Assembly: GCF_048128805.1 (NCBI RefSeq)
Contig: NC_136010.1
Coordinates: forward strand, 18,976,980 to 19,040,979
Length of the DNA stretch: 64,000 nt
Direction of reading: 5' to 3'
From: Centroberyx gerrardi
Taxonomy: Eukaryota; Chordata; Actinopteri; Beryciformes; Berycidae
Shown: piece by piece, positions 1 through 13,100 of the stretch
How positions within the stretch are numbered: position 1 is the first letter of the stretch
Layout: each line of letters opens with the position of its first letter
Translations under genes and position numbers: made by a program
Notes under the pieces: model-generated
What the model saw: the letters and a program-made list of their open reading frames with translations, nothing else
What the model was told of the DNA's origin: nothing
The model's database searches: none

Positions 1-2680
1 CGTACACACACACACACACACATACACACGCACACAATCACAAGCTGTAAGTCCTGTTTAGAGAAGCATGTGTCTGGTCCGGGCTTCTGTCACAACTCTA
101 ACTTCTTAGAGCTGACAGCTTAAATAGGTCTTAACAGATTTCACAGGATAATGACACAAGATTTACCCTGGTGATCGCTGAATATTCCACTGCTGGGGAT
201 ATGTATTTGTGTAGCTGGGGAAGATTAGACGTGTTTGTTTATGCCTTGAGAGACAGAGGAGGGCTGGGTAGTTACAGCATAAACCAGAAACCAGAGGGCA
301 GGAGAGGCCGGCCCACACCGGCCAGTAGTCCAAGGACTTTGGTGGGCTGATGCTACTGATACTGTAAACAGGGAAGCAAAATATTTGTAGCTCAAATAAG
401 ATTGTGAATAGGTGTACTTCATTACACTGGGCCCTGACGCACAGTCTCACGCAGTAAACAGTTTTATTCAAACACTCAATATATGATGTAGATGACACAT
501 TTAATACTGTAATCATGTGATCTCAACAGCACTGTAATAGCACATAGAGTTGGCCCTTTTTAGTGCTGTTTCACCTGACTATGTCACTATCAATCAAATA
601 TGATGTAGCTCCTATCATAGTAAGACCCTTGATGTTTGTCCCATGGCACACAAGTACAGTTTAACCTTCAAATCTGTCACAATCCACAAACATTAAATAA
701 CAAAACGCTAATAACAAGTGAGGGAAGGCAAGGGTGCATTTGTGCAAAAAGCTGCAGCTTTTTGTCCTCTAACTACTGTGGCTTAGCATCACTATCTCAG
801 CAGAAGAAAGACCCCCCCTACCAGCCCCCTATTTTCTGAGACACAAACAAGACTGTTTCTTTCAGACCTCAGCTTGGCTGCTTCCTCAGCTCCAGTGTGC
901 CTCTGTGACTAGCATTATAGTGAGGTCTCAAACCCACTCACCACCAGTGGCAATGACAAAACACCATATCATCACCTTGAAGTCTCTGTAAAAGGCAAGT
1001 GGGTTGCTTCAAAACAACCCACAGTCTGAATTAACGTCCTGTCTTATGAATATTGATAAATGAATAAATATTATGACAGCCAAACTCTCACAAAACACAG
1101 CTGAGATACGAAATGTGCTCAACTCACCTTCTAAATTAGGGACTTAGTAAGCGATCAGCTTGTTGTATGGTTCTGCAGCGTGACCCAAAATGCCACAGCC
1201 CATATTTACAATATCCCATGCAATTCTAAAGGGAACAATGAAATTACATGCTCACTGCAGTACAGGGTTATAAACATCACACATGATGCATGATCGCACT
1301 GAGGCGTTTTTAGGACAAGCCATTTATAACATTTGTGTGGCCCGCACTTGCAGCGTTGATATGGCCAGCACAAATGCAGTTCGACAATCCCATAAGAAAA
1401 TGGCTGGTTCCTCCCGCTCGGCAGGGGGTCTACTACAGAGGACCTTGCACTGCTCATTTACATTTCAAACACTGTCTATAACTGCAAGGGATTTGATGTT
1501 TTCCCTCTCTGCTCAGCCGTCTTATTTCTCCCTAGCTAATTCTCCAGCAGCCATACTGTCTGTGCTTATGCAGTATGGCCAGCATGGCCACCACAAAGCG
1601 CTGCTATCCTCTGTGCCTTTGACTGGATTTGCTTCCATACTGTGCCAATACCATACGGCGCTCACAGAACCCGAATATTCTATCTTAATGACTCAATGAC
1701 GACGACGCTCACGGAGATGCCTCTATCATCGACGTACTACAATCTGAAAACATATGTGAAAACATATTAGTTTGACAATATCCAATTCATGACATGTGCT
1801 TCAACATGCTTTGTTGATGCACATGCAGGAGCCGGTCAGACTCGGCCTACTGTAGCGGCGTATTCAACAACATGGAGCCATGTCCCCATGTTGAGGTTTA
1901 AGAGCAAACATGCTTTGTTTGTTTCCATAATCTGCTTGTCGATCACCTGAGGCCCAGCGCGCAGCCCGGCTTGCAGTGCATGAGGGGCAGGAAGCCGGGG
2001 CTGGGGACAAAGCAGAGCCTGGCCTGCCACCAGGAAGAGCCAGTTTCCCTCACAAGGTCAGGCTGCTGTGGGAATGTATGACGTTTTTATTCTATAGACA
2101 CCGCCTGCCTGCCTGCCTCTGCATTTCCTTCACTCATGTTCGAGATTACAGTGCTAGACATTAATGTGCGTGTGTGTGTGTGTGTCTATGTATGAGACAT
2201 CAGAATGGAATGAGAAACCAACATTGACACAAATATGTCATCCTCAGCAGAGGCCTGATACAACTGGATCTCTGACCAAGAGCTGGAGAAACTAAAAGCT
2301 ATAGAGCCTATAGCTATGGAGCATTGCAAACCTGGTGTAACTCCTGATAATAAAGACAGGATTATAAAGAGAGAGATAGAGAGACAGAGCTGAGAGAGGA
2401 TGAGGAAATATTTCAATTATCAAAAAAATTCATAACACCCACGATACAGTAGACAGATAAAGTAGTTCCTCAGTGTAAAATTCATGATAAACAACAAAGT
2501 TTTGTTTTAAAAGAATTAATTAATAGTTCTGTTATTAGTTAAGGAAATTCTTTCAGATGCCATGTTGTGTGTTATATTTTGGCCGAATAGCCTATGCTAC
2601 TACACAATCAGTGGTTAAAGACTTATAGGATATAGTCCTTCAATATTACAATAGAAAATAGGTGAATGTAGTGACTGACT

Positions 2681-2710
2681 TATTCTATTCTATTCTATTC
2701 TATTCTATTA
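2681..2710. repeat. (TATTC)n pentanucleotide microsatellite
   Basis: Six tandem TATTC units, the last one imperfect, lie in dvl1 intron 1. A longer tract of the same motif lies upstream of the gene at 4466-4510. Confidence 0.9.
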
Positions 2711-3068
2711 TATTAAACGCCTCTTCTACTGATAATAATAATAACATTCTAGAAGAAGAGGATGTGATAGCCTACCTACACTGTGCACCAACTCTGTGTA
2801 ATAATGTGCCTACTGTATTTCTTGGGACAATAGGCAGGTCGACATGAAAACATTCAAACCTTCCAACCCTTTATTAAACTACATGTACATTTATAGGACA
2901 ACTTGGGAAAACGAGGTTATGAAGACGCCGAGCAGCGCCGTTTGACAGATCTTGTCCTCTGGGGCAATTAAATGGAAAGTTGGTTACATGCGGTGATTGC
3001 ATAACTAATAACCACGACAACAACGCTGCCCTGTGTTTTCCATGTTACTTGGGGCTCACCTGCAGTCC

Positions 3069-3177
<109 letters not shown>

Positions 3178-3763
3178 TTCCTACTGTATCTAATGATCTA
3201 TCAGTGAAGTATAATGAACCGATGTAAGATTTGAATAGGTCAGTATCTCTTATCGCTTTCATTTTGAGAACAGCATGCTACAATAAACAAACACTGTGGA
3301 GAAAAAAAAACAGAGCAATATAAAATCGATAGTGAACTTGAGGTGGCACCCAAGAACATGTGGATGCTTTGTCAACATTGTTCTGACATTTCCATGGATT
3401 ATTTATAATTTATACATATATCTTGACATTTGTATGTGGAGTATGGGTCTGGCCGTGGAGACGGGCTCCCTGTAATAAACTGAGGGCTGCGTCATTAAGG
3501 CTATTGGACAGATCTGGTATCACTTCAAACAGTCTTGTGTCTGCTCCACTGCGCACAGGATAGCCTATAATAATGAACAGGTGCCAGAAGCATGGAAACA
3601 GACATGGCACTACTTTGCACACATGTAACAAACGTTGCAGCCTGGATCGTTTGATATCGCCAACCACGGCCTGTAATAAGCTGTTTAAACACACGTTGCA
3701 ATAATAAATTGCAGCTGAACGAGACGAATAGGCTAATAATAATCACCGACGGTGGCCACTTAC

Positions 3764-3933
3764 CCAAAATCCTGGTCCATCGATTTGAAGAAGAATTTGT
3801 AGCTATTGACCGGTCGATTGTTGAGGACATTTTTAAAATCCGCTAAGGTGACTTTCTCCGGAGAAACGGACAATTTCACCAGATAAGGAGTCTCCTCCTC
3901 GTCTATGTGATATATTATTTTAGTCTCCGCCAT
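3764..3933 (-). CDS. dvl1: Dishevelled-1, first coding exon (start of DIX domain)
   Basis: Dishevelled is the cytoplasmic scaffold that relays Frizzled signals in canonical and planar-polarity Wnt signalling; its N-terminal DIX domain polymerises and recruits Axin. The exon encodes 56 codons plus two bases, beginning MAETKIIYH and ending KSMDQDFG. That is the highly conserved start of the DIX domain, with the EEETPYLVK and FKNVL segments intact. The MAETKIIYH start and [10 protein letters not shown] wording fit Dvl1; Dvl2 has a glycine-rich N-terminal extension. The ATG at 3933 is chosen because family members start there, although the frame stays open upstream. The exon ends in a good donor (GG then gtaagt), leaving phase 2. 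The rest of the gene lies to the left of the window. Confidence 0.93.
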
Positions 3934-4465
3934 GAGAGTGAGGGGAGGACAATCATTGACACAGGAAAGGAACAAGGGTTGGCAGCGCAATAAACAGGCC
4001 TGCTATGTTACCAGCTACCCGTAGAATAACATAACAGCCTTCCCTAATAAATAAACCTGTATACCTCACGATGGGAAATAAATAACCGTGTCTTTGATAA
4101 ACACAGCGAAAATCCAGACATAATCGCGTTATGAGTGCCTGTATTCCTGCTCCAATGTGTGTCGGTACGGTGGCTCTCTCGGCACTAAAACAGGAAGGGA
4201 CAGTCCACATCCTTGCGATATGGAGTTGGGAATATTGCTATTTTTCAGTAGGTAATTGCTTGGACAGTGCTGTCATCTAGTGGCGTGTTTGGGCTGTGCG
4301 CAGGCCTGTATATCGCCTATACAGCACACACATACTGTACAGCCACAACACGAACAAAGAGGAAGTAGGTCGCCGTGGTAAATCCAGGATATAGTCCTTT
4401 TCAAAACAAAATTATACCTCCATACTCTGGCTCAGCTGAATATTACAGTAGAATGCAGGCTTTAA

Positions 4466-4510
4466 CTATTCTATTCTATTCTATTCTATTCTATTCTATT
4501 CTATTCTATT
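4466..4510. repeat. (CTATT)9 pentanucleotide microsatellite
   Basis: Nine uninterrupted CTATT units lie about 530 bp upstream of the dvl1 start codon. This is the same motif as the intronic tract at 2681-2710. Confidence 0.95.
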
Positions 4511-4607
4511 CTAGAAAATACGTCTTCTGATGAAAATATACAATTAATATTCTAGAATAAGAAGTTAGATGACCTACCTATGGATACCTGGCCAAATGCC
4601 CCCCCGC

Positions 4608-4649
4608 AATAAATAAATAAATGAATAAATAAATAAATAAATAAATAAA
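4608..4649. repeat. (ATAA)n tetranucleotide microsatellite
   Basis: About ten AATA/ATAA units with one ATGA interruption. Confidence 0.9.
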
Positions 4650-6017
4650 AACCTCAAACTTCACTGTCCACCAACACTGTGCAATATTAGTCTCTTTCTG
4701 TTTCTATGCTCAAGAGGCTTGGGGAAAACCATAAAGTAGTACAGCAGCTGATATACTACCATAATAATAATAATCAAAGCAATAAATTATATGCCTATAA
4801 CAATAGTTTCTAATGGTAGGGCCCGGGCTAATGGTTATGTAACAATAATGTCTGATTACACATTCATCGTATCAAGCTGCTTTGTTATTACTGGATGTGA
4901 TGGAGCACCCCATGCGTGACAATAGGTGGTAGTCTTGTACTGCACCATAACAGCTGGATACAGCTAATCTGTCATATGGCAGCTTAAAAACACTGCGAGA
5001 GTGGGCAAGCTATTTAACTCTAGTTACTGTATAGTCATCAGCAATGCCTTTCTGAGATTGTGGACATGATGTAAGGCCTGTCCTACAGACCGACATCTAC
5101 TGTGCCTCCCTCATCACTTTTTCTTTTCCTCCTCTTATACCCTTAATTCTCATTACTTTAGTTTCAGACGCTGTGTAGAAGTTCATAAAATAGCTCCCTA
5201 GTCATTATTAAATATATGGGTTAAAATCTTCTGGAGTCTGCTGTAGTAACTGATAGACATTCATGAGTCTGTGAACACTGGTATGAATCTTTAATCTTTT
5301 ATTAGAATAGACCAACATTGGAGTGTGTGTGAAGAGCAAGACAGAGAGCGAGAGAAATAAAGAGACAGAGAGACTCAAGGTGTAAGGACCATTGTAACCA
5401 TTTGTGATTTAACATTATAATAGGCACACTTCTTTCTACAGTAGGCCTCTTACAGCTATAGCCACACAGTTTATAGCAGATGTGCAACAACATCTATAAT
5501 TAACCAGCAGATTCAGTAAAAAAGTCAGTGTTTAAAAAACCAGGGTACATTACACATGCTTGATGCAAACAAGTACTGCACAGCCCATTTAAAAAATCAC
5601 ATCAATGGTGGCGGACAGTTCATTTCAAGGCTGTTTTTCCTGAGTTTTGGTAGATTGAGCCTTCAGTCCACGGTCGTACATTGTCATAACAATTTACCTA
5701 ATAAGGTATAAATGAAGAAATCTATTCCAAAAGGCTATATCCATTTGGGGAAAAGATTAAGTGAAGAACTGATGTCTGTCATTCAGTATTTCTAAAATAT
5801 AGATGATCCAGAAAAAGTTAAAGTATAAGCACTTGGTCAACCACAGTTGAGTTAAACAAAATCCTTTAAAACGTGCCATAATTTGTTTTAATTTTTGCTT
5901 TCTCATTTTGTAGGAGTATGTTGCACTTTTTTCAAAGAGTGGACATGTTATTTTAGAGTTAAAACTCTTCCAACACTGTGTAACTACAGTGAATTGACCT
6001 TTGATACATTATGAATG

Positions 6018-6023
6018 TTTATT
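6018..6023 (-). terminator. mxra8: candidate polyadenylation signal for mxra8
   Basis: TTTATT on the plus strand reads AATAAA on the minus strand, about 465 nt past the mxra8 stop. A second candidate is at 5298-5303. Only the hexamer supports either one, so this is tentative. Confidence 0.3.
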
Positions 6024-6485
6024 AAGAATTACAATACAGCAAGATTTGTGCAAACCAGAAAAGATCAAATTTCAATAATCATGGAGAGCTGTGAGCTTGC
6101 AAGGCTGTGAAAGCATACACAGAACATTTAAAACATACTTTAATAAACATAGCATGCATTCTGTAAAAAAAGATGATAAAATGTGACTGAAAATACCTAA
6201 AACGTAAAGAGTAGAGATCAAATATATGTTTAACCATGTTGTAGTAACAGCCTGTGAAAATACAAGTTATAAAACATTAAAAACAAAAGAAAGATTTCAT
6301 TAACGGTGCCTTTTAATAGAAAAAGTTTGGTTTGCCAGAGTTACAGCAGAGGGAGCATTCCTCCTGTCCTCGACAATGTCTCCTCCTGGGTTTCATCCTT
6401 CTTTTTTTTTTTTCTTTTTTTTGCCGTTCTTTCCTCTTCCTGCGTCTGCCCTGGACCTGCCAGCAGCATCTCAGCAACGTCCCAC

Positions 6486-6511
6486 TCACATCCACCGCTT
6501 CCCATCAAAGT
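6486..6511 (-). CDS. mxra8: mxra8 exon 10 (C-terminus and stop)
   Basis: A 26-nt terminal coding exon follows a strong pyrimidine tract and CAG. It completes GAC and reads DFDGKRWM, then TGA. It is phase-compatible with exon 9. It corresponds loosely to the human tail around IDLDKGF but is shorter, so the assignment is less sure than for the other exons. Confidence 0.65.
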
Positions 6512-9500
6512 CTGAGCGAGGAGGCGGGAGAGGGAAAGAAATGATAATAGATGTTAATGAAATGCAATTGATTTCTTTGTTAACCGGCATCTATTCTCTG
6601 GCTGCGAGATCAGCAAGATCAAACTGCTAGATGTTTCTAATTTACTGAAATAAAACGTAAGAGTTTGTTTTTAAGTATTCCCATATCTTTCCAATCACAC
6701 CATGTCTGCTCACCCTTATTATTGCAGTCTTTGGACATATCTCTCTCCTTCAGTAGGTTGTTTTTGTAGTCTGTGGATAGTGCAGGTTGGACACATGACA
6801 CAGCAAAAGTAGAGTACATAATAGTTTTATAGTCAGTCCATGTGTGTTTACTGCATGTGTGTGTAGGTGAGGTTTACCTGAATTCAGTGATTCCTGGTTG
6901 CAGGTCTTCAGCTCTGTGCTGTCTAATGATATTTCACCTCCACTCATCATATTCCCCCTGCATAGGAATGAGTAATGCTTGCCTTACTGTCTGATCGACT
7001 TAATAGGAAAGTGATATATCAATGATGAAGTACTGTATAGTTTTTAGTTCTTACCGATCAGATCTACGCAGGTCATACTCCAGCCCTGAAATAAGATTTA
7101 ACACACAATCTCAAACACGCTGTATCCATTATAATATGATCCTTACTTATTGTACTTTACATGCACTACCAGTCAAAGGTTTGGACACACAAATATTTCT
7201 TTATTTGTACTATTTTCCACATTTTAGAATAATAGTAAAGACATCAAAACTGTGAAATAACACAAATGGAATTATGCAGTGACCAAAAAAGTGTTAAATC
7301 AAAACTATCTTATATTTTAGATTCTTTAAAGTAGCCGCCCTTTGCCTTGATGGAAAGGCAAAGGCTTTGGAAAGAAATTCAGACATAGGCATCAACTTCA
7401 CTATTTATATTTGTCTAAGAAACAAATTTCAAGCATTTAAGCATAAGCATAAGAGGAGAATACACAGAGGAAACACACACACAAACACACACACACACGA
7501 TACCTCTCTTCTTGCGTCGCCGTGTCAGCACGATGACGACGGCGACGATGAAGGCCAGCAGTAAGAAGGTTGCCAGGATGTAGCCCAGCTGCTGCATGAA
7601 AAACCCTCGATGCTCAGGGAGGATGACGTTCACGACCCTTGGCCTCTCCACCTCTTCAGTGCCTAAAGGTAGAATGTGGATCAAATCAAATGGCTCCTCT
7701 AATAAACTAAGTCTCTTCAGCCTCAGTCTCATACATGGCTATAGCCTCGGAGAAATAATACACATTCCACATTGTGAATATCAAGCAAACAAACGAAAAG
7801 TACTATCAAATACAATAGCAATGGGAGTCATTATAGAGGAACGCTGATCATGTTATATCACTGATATATTGGATTTGTTACAATGCATTATTTTAATGGC
7901 AAGAAACAAGGATCAAATTGAAAACCATTTCTACAGAACTCAAAATGTTATTCCCCCGGTGGTTTCTTCTTTTTCATTTGTTTCCAAAAGCCAGAGCAAG
8001 GAGAGGGGGAGCGAGAGTTAAATGTCAAAATGCTGTTCAGCGGTAATGACTTCCAGACCTGATGTCATGCAGCTGTTATGTTTTTTTTCTCCACAGAAAA
8101 ATACAGGCTAACCAGAAAAGAGGAGGAGAAGCGTGAGGAAAGAGAGAGGAATTCTGTTGCGCGGTCAGTCTGTCTGTCTGAATTAGTTTTCCAGATATTT
8201 ACTTCTTCTCATAAACACAGAAGTCTAGTTTCTGCATGTATGAAATATAAATCTGTGACACCTTCTTAGCCAGTGAACTCTACCAGTCTAAATACATATC
8301 TGTCTACACTCTCTGCCCCACAGCGACCCGGTCTGTTTTCACACACTTTGTAGAGAGTTGATCATGACCATTAAAAACAACAACCACAGAAAAGAAATGT
8401 TGGGCTTGGAGATGCAAGACCATAACCAACTGCAAGATACTACTGGGAAATGAAAGCACTGTGATTTCATCTGTGCCGCTCAGAAGAGTCATACAATTTC
8501 CTTCCTCTGGCCAAGGCCTGTTCAAGCTACTATACACAGCATGATACCCTACGATGTTAGCAAAATAACAGCTACTGCTGAAAACCCTTTAATCATCTCC
8601 TACTGTTAACGCATGTTCACAGACCTGCTGAAAAACACTCATTGTTATCATTATAGGCTTTGAATTTCACCTGAATTTCACAAGCAGCCTGTTGTCCAAA
8701 TCACAGAAAAGCTGATACATACAATCATCACACAGATCAAGATTCCCTCTCTTGTCTCATTTAGTTCTATTGTGTGGTCCTACAGTAAACCAGTGAAATT
8801 GGAAACTAGTAAAACCGGACACTGAGGGACTGAGGGGAAAAACATACGATGTACCATCTCTGATCACGCCTTGAAAACCAGTCAGGCAGGGAAAGCTGAG
8901 CTAGATTCAGACTTGATCTCCCACCTCCTAAGCGGGAGCAAGGTTGGTAATTATCACCTGTCAATGTTTAATGTACTTTACTTAATATGCATGAAACTGC
9001 AAAGACACGTCCAAGGTCGTCGTCTCTATAGAGCTCAATTGGAGGAACCTCAGCCCCGGCCGTGTCTCAGCAGTCGCCCATTTCCATTTCCCTGACAGAT
9101 CGGACAAGAGCGTACGCGTTAATGGCTGTTTGACATATGCTGCACAGAGGTTACAGTGTGGTTTTTGTCCTGTGGGATTTGCATCATTTGCAAGTCAATG
9201 AACTGACGGAAAGCATCTTCATTTTCACAATTAGACAGAGATTCCTGCTCGGTTCTCGACAGCTCACGCAACGCTTCCCTCGTGATCACAAAGAAATAGC
9301 GCTCTACTTGTAAATGATTATAGCATTAAAGTAAAAAGCCCTCATCACATTTGTAATTGCAGATGATTGCCGGAGTCTGTACTGGCACAAAGAACTTGGT
9401 CTTAATCTAACAAAGAAAAGAGCAGTGAATTCCTAGCTGAGACCCAAAGGACCAGGATACCATCTATCCACATTTCTAAACATACTTTACAGAGCGATGA

Positions 9501-10078
9501 AATGGGCCGGCATTTCTTTAAAACGGGAAGGAGGATCCATAATCTAACACATACCATCACCCCCTCCCCTTACTTTGCTCTTTCATGTCACAGCTGGCCC
9601 AGATGTTGAACAGATGTAGCAGACTTCCTTTGACTGATAAACAAGCCTCTACCCAGAACTAGAGCAGAAACTGGGAGAAAAGAATTATAAACAAAACTAG
9701 AGATACGGTGTAACCAGTCTAGACACGTGGTTGGGACATTAGAAGAATGAGGTCAAATGGAGGAAAAAACACAAGTTCCAACCCTCCCCTCCCTAAATTA
9801 TTGGCTTTTGTAGCCTACCGCTCTGCTGTGCGCAGTTGTCTCCAGCTGTAAACTTACCCCATCGCTTAACTGAGGAAAAATGGAAAAGTCTCCAAGGAAA
9901 ATGAGACCACTTCCGTTTTAGCCAATTAGTGGCCATTTACTGTAGACAGCTTCTTAGGCCAGAGCAGCAGTCAGACTCCAAAACCCCCTGCTCGATTTGC
10001 AATGCTAAACATTGTCAACAACTCACTAAAAGCTTTCTTTCTTTCTTTCTTTCTTTCTTTTTTCTTTCTTTCTGTCCT

Positions 10079-10119
<41 letters not shown>

Positions 10120-13100
10120 TTCTTCTCACTCAACTGCCTACATTCCTCCTATCTCCTTCCTCCCTCCCTTTTCAGCTCAAATACAAAAACAGAAAGGTTT
10201 GAGGGGAGAAACTGGCAAGAAGAGGAACTGATTCAACTGACCAAATATGCCTATAAATATAACCAAAACGACCCAGGAACAGTCTTCTCACACCATGCAC
10301 ATTTCAGCCCAGAAAGCATGTGAAAACAATAATATTTAGCCGTATAGGCATTAGCAAAAACAAAATTCCTGATTCTTGTTTGTCTTGTCGACATCAAAGT
10401 TTTTTGTTTGAGTGCTGAGTGTCTTACTTGGCTCTGGCTCCTCATTCTGGACAGTTCGGGGGGCTGCAGTGAGGGCGGGGGGAAGTGCAGGTCCCACGGT
10501 CAGCCTGAAGATGCGTCTCTCATGCAGGCCGCAGTAGTGGTGGTGCAGGTGGCAGGAGTACAGGCCCTTGTCAACAGGCGCCAGGGCAGAGATGGACAGC
10601 GAGAAGTCCCCCACAGAAAAGGCATCTTCCTCCACGTTCATCTTGCGCTGGGCAAAGAGAGGTCCGAACTCGCGGCGCTCTCCGGAGGCGTAGAGGTCCA
10701 CCAGGCGGTCGGCCCTATCGGGACGTACTCCCGGGGCCTGGAAGTCCCAGTGGGCCACCTGCTGCTGGTCCTCTTGGAGGCCCTCTCTCCACAGCGGCCG
10801 CCGGTTCACACAAGGCAACGCCACCGAGCTGCCCAACAACACCACGAATACAGTCTTCTCCCCGTCCCAGTAACGTTTCTCTTTCCGAGCTGGAAACAGA
10901 AATGCACTGCTGTTTAAGATGCTTCATACATCACTCCTGTAATAACATTAGCGTGCAAAGTGATTAGGAGGCCTCACCTGACTTGGTGACATTGAGCTGG
11001 ATTTGGATGGACTGGTGAATCTGGCAGTAGTGATGGTGCAGATTACAGGTATAAACACCTTTGTCAGTTGTGACCACATCTGAAAAAACAAGCATCCAAA
11101 CAACAGTAAAATGAATCTGTGAATGAAAGAGTGAAAAGAGTGAAACAGTTGTCAGGACTGAGGAGGGAAGCCTCACTGTTGAAGACGAGGGAGAAGTTGC
11201 CGTCACTGAAAGCAGAGTCCGGGATGGAGATGCGTCCCTTGTTGAAGCCATTGTAGACCCTCTGGCTGGCTCCAGGCGACTTGTCCAGGATTCGCTCCAC
11301 GGAATACTCTGGGCTGCTGCGGACCAGGTCCCAGTGCACCACCCTCTGACGGTCCTTCAGTCGGTCGCGGGTCCAAACCATGCGGGGGCTGTGGCAGGGC
11401 AGGACGGCCTTCGACCCCGCTGGGAGGGTAATGTTCTTGGCCTCCACCACCACACCTAGCCTGCTGCTGCTGCTCTGGCCCCATGCTGGCATAACAAATA
11501 AATACATGCGCTCAGAAGGTTGAAATCATTGATTCGAGAAAAGAAACATCAAGCAGACCTTCACAAGAGCTGAAAAGCAAGACCGAACAACAGTCATACG
11601 CTCTCAACATTCATGAACAGCATGCCGAGAAATGTACAAATGCCAGAGTAACGTGACAGAGAGCCGCGAGCATCAAGCATGAGCTACATGTGGCCTTTTA
11701 TAAGGCAGTGCAAAGAGAAAAGGAAAGATAAACTGTGAGGGGATTTTAATGTCTTACCGCTTGGCAGGAAGAGGACAGCAAGAACTGAAACAAACAAAAA
11801 CATGAATGTTTAGAGTCCTGTTCCACTAACCCTCTTATGTCATACTGGTTGTTTTTGCTAGAGTATGTAGGTTTTTTGGAGAGATCCGTGTTTATTCACT
11901 GATGAAATATCTTGCTTATTCAGAATCATCTCTGCGAAAGATAAGAGTCAGCAAATTGGTTAAAGAGGAGCTGTGTGTTTTGTTCGACCTGAACTGACCC
12001 CACAGTTTCAGAGGGAACAGTTGGAGCAGATGTGACACAGACCCTCTGCGAGAGGACTGCTTAAAGAGACAGAGAGGAAGAGTGGGACATGGTAAAAGAG
12101 GGAAGACGATTATTTTACAACAGGAAAGTTTGACACAGGAAAACAAGAGCAGAAAAAATAGATGCTATTTTCCTGAATAAGCTGGAGGTCAACAATATTC
12201 TCTAGAAATACATTTCGCTGTTTGCGATTTCTCACTCTAGAGATGAGAAATTTTCCTACTGCGCAATTGCTATTTCTAATCCATTTTTCCCTGAGTGCTA
12301 TTCCGTCCTCTGTTTACCTAAGAGCCAGCAGAGACGCATGCAGCCAAGGCATACAGAGCCTCTATTCATCCTGGCTGCTGCTGGCTTGTGGCAAGGCCAT
12401 GATCCTGAGGGATGAAGAGCCAGGCTGCCATTCAGCTTACTCCAGTCAAAAGTCCAGCAGCAGGACCAAACACCTGTGTATTTATAGCTGTACTTATTGC
12501 TGTTTTTGGTAATGGGTATATTATGTGCAGTGCTTTCAAAAAGCATTCAACCAGCTTGTTACAGTGTTACACTCTGAATTCAAAATTGATTAAATTAGAT
12601 TTTTTTTGTCACTGATCTAACCTCAGTCCATAATGTCTTAGTGGATTTTTTTGAAAATGAAAAACTGAAATGTTTAGAATTATTTAACCCTTTGCAGTGA
12701 AACTCCAAATTGAGTTAAGGTGCATCCAAATTCCTCTGAATGTCTTTGAGATGTTTCTACAATTTTACTGAAGTCCAGCTGCAGCTAATTCAATTGACTT
12801 AGCCAAGCAATCAATGTTCTAAAATACTATAAGATAACAACCTTGGCCAACATCTCAATCAAGTGCAGACTAGAGGGACATTTTCATCATCACCACTGAT
12901 AGCCTAACATCCCAAAACAGGCTGCAAAAAAATCTCAATTGAATCCATTTTGAATTCAGGCTGCAACACCACAAAATATGGACAGTTAACAGGGTTGAAT
13001 ACTTTTTGAGGGCGCTGTACATGAGCACCTGATTTCCTGTCTTGTGTCTATCTGTTAAGTACACTTAGACAAATTATGTGCAACCTTGGTTGATGTGGCA

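Larger units (their letters stand above)
4258..6485. other. dvl1-mxra8 intergenic region and probable mxra8 3' UTR
   Basis: The left end is the dvl1 upstream region. It is followed by the pentanucleotide tract (4466-4510), an ATAA repeat (4608-4649) and AT-rich unique sequence. The right part, about 6020-6485, is probably mxra8 3' UTR because it follows the stop codon. No coding exon was recognised. Confidence 0.6.

Noticed and set aside
10408..10917. 169-residue plus-strand open frame
   Set aside because: It is the antisense shadow of mxra8 exon 5, which is clearly coding on the minus strand.
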